Assembly (NCBI GenBank): GCA_027886175.1
Contig: JAJNNQ010000126.1
Coordinates: 2,916,001 to 2,980,000, forward strand
DNA length: 64,000 nucleotides
Origin: Phylloscopus collybita
Lineage: Eukaryota; Chordata; Aves; Passeriformes; Phylloscopidae
Direction of reading: 5' to 3'
Part shown: one piece after another, positions 57,938-64,000 of the stretch
Layout: each line of letters begins with the position of its first letter
Position numbering within the stretch: the stretch's first letter is position 1
Program-made: the position numbers and the translations under genes
The notes under the pieces: model-generated
Told to the model about the DNA's origin: nothing
What the model saw: the letters and a program-made list of their open reading frames with translations, nothing else
The model's database searches: none

Positions 57938-60900
57938 GTAAGATGCTCCTTCAGTTTCTGAGAGAGCCAATTCAGTGTTAATAGGTGAAGAAATCAAGGT
58001 TCAACCTCTATAGTTAAGTATAATACTTTAATTTCACTCATACAAGGATTATGAGATGGATAATGTATGTTCTATGTATCTGATTGCTTGAAAAGAGATC
58101 TACAAGTAAATTAACTTGGTAAATAAGACCTTTAGATTTCCATTAACATCCTCTCATTGCTTGTACCTGTCCTGCCAGTAGGAGTGAGTGTGCATCAGCC
58201 AGAGGAAGAGCTGCCTCTTTGGATATTAAAAACTGTTCAGTTTTGATATACCAAAGCTGAGAGCTTCATGAAATTTAGGTATATGTTCAGTTTTGCTGGG
58301 TTTTGCACAACAGGACAGAGAACTATGTTTTACAGACCTCCAATCCAAGAAATCACATGACCTCCAGTGAGACAGATTCAACTTCAGCTAAGGAGCAGCA
58401 GCTCTTATCCATGCATGCTTCTTTTTCTGTACATTTTGTTCCTGTGACAGTTTCAGATCCAAGTGTTATTTTTTTTCAGCTTATAGTGGATGTTGAAGCA
58501 CTCAGATTATAGTAAATTATAAATTATAAATATTATATATATATTATATAATAAAATATAATAATAATATTTTATATATTAAAATATAATAATAAATATT
58601 ATATATTATTATAAATATATATATTTTTAAATAATTTTAGCCTATAATATTGTTTTGGTGGTACATAATTCATCTAAATTAATTTATGGGTCAGTTAATT
58701 CTGTAAAATTCAGGGACATTTAGTCACCAGTCACACTTTCTGAGAAAAACCTACATGTGGAAGAAAAGCATCCTAAAACCTTATATTTCTACATCTTTAC
58801 ATTCAGTCTTAATGATGACTCAATCTGATGAAATTACTTTTTTATATTATAATAAGGCTGTGGAGCAGTGGCTTCAGCAGTAGAACAATCTGGTTTGGCA
58901 GGGAATTTCAACATAGAAATGTAGAAATTTCAACAGAAAAATGTTTCTAGATCATGTTCATCTTCAAAAAGATAATCAAGCAGATATTTAACAACAGCAA
59001 ATAGTCTCAGTGCTTTTGTCAGGATATTACTTAGTAAAAATTGGATTTGCCCAAGGGAAAGTTGGATTTTTGTTGTTTTGAAAAACTTACATTCTTCTTG
59101 GTATTTTTTCAGATGAGGATGCTATTTTGTCCTTACATTTCACAACTGAGAATCTGTGTAAGAAAAGAATCTGTCTTAAGCAGCAATTATTAAGTAAAAT
59201 CATTAACTGAAGAATTTCCCTTAAAGATGTTGCCATCCATTAACTTATTCACATTTAAGTAAAACACTTCATGTAAACCCACCTAGTTTGTTGGTGGAAC
59301 AAGCCACATTACCTCAAGATAATTTGGCAAGTAATGCACACATCCACACATTCAAAAAACGTGTGCTAATCTTTTATTCCATCTTGACAACATGTTTCTC
59401 TGTGCAGTGCAAACAGCTACTGAATATCACATTTTAAGTGTCTGTTTGTGGGTGATAAATCATGTTTACAACTGTCTGAGAAGTTAAGTTCCATTTGTTA
59501 AAACAATTGCCACCGGGGCTTTTCTTGGCGAAGTTCATTTTATTCTGGTGTGTTTTATGCTGTTTTGGGACAGCTGTGCCAGCCTCAAAAGCGTGGCACA
59601 TTCTTTTTGTCTGAGAAGTGACCTCACTTGTGCCTGTGACTTGCCATAAACCATTTAATAGATTCCCCACTGGACTTCCATGACCATGTACATCAGAGTA
59701 AAAATCTGGTTTAGTTTGTACAGAATTGTGACCCAGGTGCTCCTGGCCTTAAGAGGCAAAGGGAAGAGTCCGAAGCAAACCAGCCAGCTCCAACCCTCCC
59801 AAACATCCCACATACAGCTTGCCCAATGGCCTCAGCTTTGTACCAAGGCTTGTAAATAGGAATGGTTTGATTTCAGAAATGACCATGCTGAAAGCACAGG
59901 AAAATGTGCTTTCTCCAGGGGATGTGGTTTTTACACACAATTAGTGCACTTAAAAAAGGTGTTGGAGCCTCTTGCAGAAATGTTTCCTCATAAATGTTTG
60001 AACGTGTTCCTATTCAAATGCTGCATTTTCTCACCTTTTAGGACATTTATTTGCCATCATCTCTTTCACAGCTGGTCTTCCCTGATGAGCTGCAAATGAG
60101 GCATGATGATGCACAGCATTTTGCTGCTCCCTCATACCAGTGTAACAGGAGCCCCTCTGTAATATTATTCATTATTATTCATTATATTATGTCTTTAACA
60201 CCTTGAAAAGTGGTCTCTTGCAGGGATATGAGGATTGGAAAATAATTAAGTAAATTCTTAAGTTGCTGTAATTTTCTTTTACCTTTTGGTAGCCTGTTTA
60301 CCCTCAGCTGATGTTTCTTGTATTTCAAACTCTTTAAAATTAGTTTCTCTCCTTTTTCTGTGTTTGTATAATAAACTGGGAACAAGATGTGCAATAGTTG
60401 TGTGAAGTAAATACTTAGAAAGGAAGTAAAAATTTCAGTACACCACCAAAATTGGAAAGGCCTCTACAGAGAAAGTCCATGATATTCCTAAACTAGGGCA
60501 ACACTGAGTAAAAATTATCTTTTTACAGTAACATTGGCAAATCATGCAGAAAAAGAAAAAAACAAAACCCAAAAAACTACATGAAGTTTTTTGCCAAGGA
60601 ACACAGATTGAATTTAAGTATTTCCTTGATTGTGTTGTTTATACTGATTGCTATTTTTTGCCTTGACTTTGACAGTGTTGTTCAAATATACTTCTACAAA
60701 TATACATTACACAAATATACATTAGACACATAAAAATATACTACCTAGCTACAGTACATATAGTACAATACACTTCTAGTTACAAACTACAAATTATGTT
60801 TTGATTATTTGTAGTAAGCCCCATACAAGTGTTAACGAGAAAGCATAGTAGTAATACTTTAAAACAACTTTTAAAGTTAATATTCTCAGAAGGATTCGCA

Positions 60901-62736
60901 CACTGATAATTAGCTACCAGTGTTGGAAGGTTTAATTAAGCTCAATTATTTTACAGCTGGTGAATTACTGCATTTTGCCATCCTTTATTTCCAAACTGGG
61001 AGTGCTGAGGGAAGGAAGATATCCAAAATGTGCCACTCCTGCCCCCCTCAGATTTTCTTTCCCAGTAACATTTCAAACTAGGAACAAAGTAAAACTAATG
61101 GCAGTTGGAACCAAACAGAAGATTGTATCAGAGGAAGGACTTCACTCAGGAGTCAGAAAATCTGCAGCTTGGTCATGTCACTGCTTTCCAACACTTTGAT
61201 GGGAAAAAAACCCCAGGGATTAGGAGGAGTGACAAAATCTACCTTGGATGTTAAGTGTCAGTAAACCAAATCTACCTACTGATAACTGCAATCAAAAACC
61301 TTCCAATACATTGAAACTTTTACCTTCTTAGTATTTACAGAAATTCTGAGCATGTAATTTTCTTCCATTGTTTAATGAAACTCTGACTGGTTGTCCTGTC
61401 ACAGTAACAATGATTGATTTTTTTATTGTTTAGAATTCAACAATCCAGACAGCTAAAGATAAGAGGAAAGCTATTGTCACCTTTTCTAGCTTCTAGACAT
61501 GGTGTTGAAATTCATGTGCTGACACCTCAGCTGCACTAAGCAAGAGGGATGAAGATTATTGACCTTTTCTTTGGGCATTTGGAGCAAAATTTTCCATATT
61601 TTTCTTGGACAGGATGTTTCAGTAAGGTCAGGGGGTGACTTTTACTTGTGAAATGAACAGGATTTTGCTTTATACATGACTAGTCTCTGGCTGCTGACTT
61701 TTTGTGCAATTTTAATAGCTGTGGACAAACTTTTGACTTTTTGAGGCCTTCTTTTTCACAGCATATTTGCACAAAATTAGCCCTTTTCTTCGTCTGACAC
61801 ATAGGGTAGCATGGTCAGTTATCAGTCGCTATGGGAAATATGTGAAGCTGTAATGGGGAATGTCTGCATGACTTGGATGAATAAATTGGAGACTGATGAA
61901 CTGTGCATTATGGGGCAAGAATGAAAAATTCATTCTCTCTGCAAAACACTTTCTTTTACATAAGAGGCACAGAAATACAGCTGTTTTCAGCTTCTGTTCT
62001 GTGTGTTAGCTTGCAAACAGGCTTCCTACAGCATTTCCTTGATCTTTAGAGTGGCACCTCACTACACTTCCTACTTGATCTTGTGTGAGTAGTTTCTTAA
62101 GTGTTCAGTTGAAATTATCTAAACTACTTTATATGCTTAGGGATGGTTTGGTAAAATTTGCTGGGTAAAAAACATACACATTTGAATATTTTTCCTCCTG
62201 TATATACCTGCTTTCCTATTGTCCTTTTCAGCTTTGAAATTATATTGGTTTATGCCCTCTTGTGTGGTTAAAGAAGAAAGAACAAATAAAACTGTGTTAA
62301 TTTTTTTGCCCATGTCTTCAGGGATGATAAGTGATAATTAAGGCAGTTGCATTTCAGACAGTTCATTGCAATCAAAAGTGTGTAGCTGGGGTGGCCTGAT
62401 GAGAGTGGCAATGATGTTTGAACACTCTGGCTGGTTACTGATTGAATTGGAACAGGAGAGTAGGAAGAGTCATCATGTGGCAAGCTGCTTTTGTCCTAAA
62501 TACCAGTCCTTGTTTAAAACACTTAACTATTGATTATCTATTGATGACCACTGTATCCATTAAGAAAGCTGTACTACTGCATTGGTTGTTTTACAACCTG
62601 TGGTTCAAGCTTCCCACTTTTAAAGCAGACTCAGTCTTCCAAAGGGCAGAAGTGTTTGTTAAGACTTGCTCCATGCAGAGGACTACTTTATGTGCTTAAT
62701 GTGGTTTTCCATTAAGCTGTTTTCCACCCCCCACAG
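57938..62736 (+). other. PDE8B: PDE8B intron 2 (4.8 kb)
   Basis: Bounded by GTAAGA at 57938 and by a pyrimidine-rich acceptor TTTTCCACCCCCCACAG at 62736. It is AT-rich. A 127-bp stretch at 58513-58639 is composed only of A and T. No transposon, RNA gene or coding frame recognised. Confidence 0.9.
58513..58639. repeat. Pure A/T tract of 127 bp
   Basis: Irregular TATTATATA and AAATATAATAATA units without a single G or C. It behaves as low-complexity DNA that would melt easily; no longer period is visible. Confidence 0.95.
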
Positions 62737-62927
62737 GTTTTGCTGATCTTTGCAAAAGAAGACAACCAAAGCAATGGTTTCTGGTGGGCTTGTGACAGGG
62801 CAGGATACAGGTGCAATGTTGCCTGGACTCTGGAGTCAGCACTTGAATGTTTCCTGGATAAGCACCAAGAAATAATTGTTATAGATCACAGGAACTCCAA
62901 ACATTTTGATGCAGAAGATATCTGCAG
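62737..62927 (+). CDS. PDE8B: PDE8B coding exon 3: start of the REC-like domain
   Basis: A 191-bp exon of 63 codons plus two bases, giving residues 124-186 and ending in phase 2 within an Arg codon (TGCAG then GTAACC). It encodes [20 protein letters not shown], then a GYRCNV segment, then [19 protein letters not shown] and FDAEDIC. This is the N-terminal half of the REC (response-regulator-like) domain of PDE8 enzymes: the IIVIDHR stretch corresponds to the strand that carries the central acidic residue. Compared with the human protein (recalled), CNIARTPESALECF reads [14 protein letters not shown] here, so an Arg is replaced by Trp and a Pro by Leu. The remaining REC, PAS and catalytic HD exons lie beyond the window. 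Confidence 0.96.
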
Positions 62928-64000
62928 GTAACCTTATGCTTCTCTTAAGCTTCAGAACGTGTTGTATGAAACCAAACCACCTAATTTTAAACCAAAAAAA
63001 AATAGGGGGGTGGGACAGAAGATAAAAACAACAAACAAACAAAAAATGAACACCTAAAATTGTAGCAAAATGGAAGTTTGGGGACTGAGGCCAGGAGGTT
63101 TGCATACATCTGTAAGAGGCTAATAATATAAAAACTACACTATGCCAAAGCTGAATTGTAGAATTATCTCTAGCATAAGCCAAAGCTCTTGTGAAAGTAT
63201 TCCCTGCTCTGGGTGCTGCTTCTTTCCCCACTCACTGATGCAGCAAAGTCTGAAGCTGCAGACTTCAAAGGAATGTGTTTGTTTGTCCATAAGGTCAGGC
63301 ACTGCCAGTTTTTTGCAACAGTTTGCATCGTTCTTCTTGTTCACATGGTTGTGTTGAAGCTGCTTTAAGATTACAAGTATTGGGGTCCTGTGCTAAAATA
63401 CACCGTTTCAGCTGAAGCATACATTTTGCACTATACTGTGCTTCTGAGTCTGCCATGAGCTGAAGTTTGCCATGTTTATGACAAGGGGCATTTTAATGCT
63501 CAAATACTTATGCTGGTCTAAGGTATTCTAAAAGACCACCAGATAAACATAAAGATTGTTTATTCAGAACAGTGTGATATGAGTGAAAAAAACCCTCATC
63601 ATTAGCCAGTAAAACACGAACAGAGTGTTCTTCTGATAGCTGGTCATATCTTTTTTGGTTTCTCAATAATACGCCACATGGTAAAATTTTGTTTATTCGG
63701 TATTTAATAAACTGTGTAGTCTTTTGCAATTTGCTGTGCCCGCTTTTCTTACTTTCATGCCTTGAAACCCTCTAAACAAAATTTTGCCATGTCTGGAAGG
63801 ACAGTGGTAGATATGAGAGGGGTAGAGGTTCTTGTTTAAATTAGTCAAGGGCGTTGAAGATGCTTTGCATGAACTGACCTTTCTCGACTCACGCATTCAG
63901 GGCAGTCTGCCCCAGATAAGCTGAGTACACAGGAGAAACCTTTGCTAGGTCATAAGAGTGGGTCTGCAAAGCTGATGTTTGTACTCTGTGGTTTTGGAGC
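62928..64000 (+). other. PDE8B: Start of PDE8B intron 3
   Basis: Begins with donor GTAACC. It contains an A-rich, CAAACAAACAAAAAA-bearing stretch at about 62991-63046 and otherwise nothing recognised before the window ends. Confidence 0.85.

Overview
The window reads as bird nuclear DNA, most probably from a songbird (Passeriformes). Three lines of sequence evidence support this. CR1 LINE fragments, the dominant retroposon of birds, occur repeatedly with their reverse-transcriptase reading frame and 3' tails. Avian endogenous-retrovirus LTRs occur in several places. A tRNA-Ile-derived SINE with a CR1 tail lies at about 4546-4690; this architecture is known from passerines as TguSINE1. The only protein-coding gene I can recognise is the 5' part of PDE8B, a high-affinity cAMP phosphodiesterase, on the + strand. 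From general knowledge the avian Z chromosome corresponds largely to human chromosomes 5 and 9, and PDE8B is on human 5q13, so a Z location is a reasonable inference that I cannot check here.

Layout. 1-820 holds a CpG island with no recognisable coding sequence; a good minus-strand splice donor at 300-301 suggests a gene leaving the window to the left. 820-19800 is AT-rich intergenic DNA with an LTR (3468-4490, minus), the SINE, a CR1 fragment (5770-6650, minus) and a nearly complete solo LTR (10828-11414, minus). 19830-20400 is a second CpG island with strong splice donors on both strands. 20400-25600 is intergenic, with one CR1 fragment. 25620-26690 is the PDE8B promoter CpG island with coding exon 1 (26043-26354).

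Intron 1 runs from 26355 to 57880 (31.5 kb). It carries CR1 fragments, two LTRs (one with a perfect-length 4 x 40 bp tandem array), A/C-only simple-sequence blocks, and a 160-bp-offset tandem duplication that contains two 45-bp exon-like segments. Exon 2 (57881-57937) and exon 3 (62737-62927) follow, separated by a 4.8 kb intron; the gene continues beyond the window.

Exons 1-3 encode 186 complete codons: an MGC acylation-type N-terminus, a variable linker, and the beginning of the REC-like domain that precedes PAS and the HD-type catalytic domain in PDE8 enzymes. Exon 1/2 and 2/3 junctions are both phase 0, which makes alternative phase-0 first or cassette exons possible without frame change. 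I found no rRNA, CRISPR, bacterial-type operon or intact transposon gene. Nothing here is a clear new biological system; the most testable ideas are a possible alternative PDE8B first exon at 20097-20117, the duplicated cassette-like exons at 40675-40879, and an A/C-only block bounded by an 11-bp direct repeat at 52863-53058.
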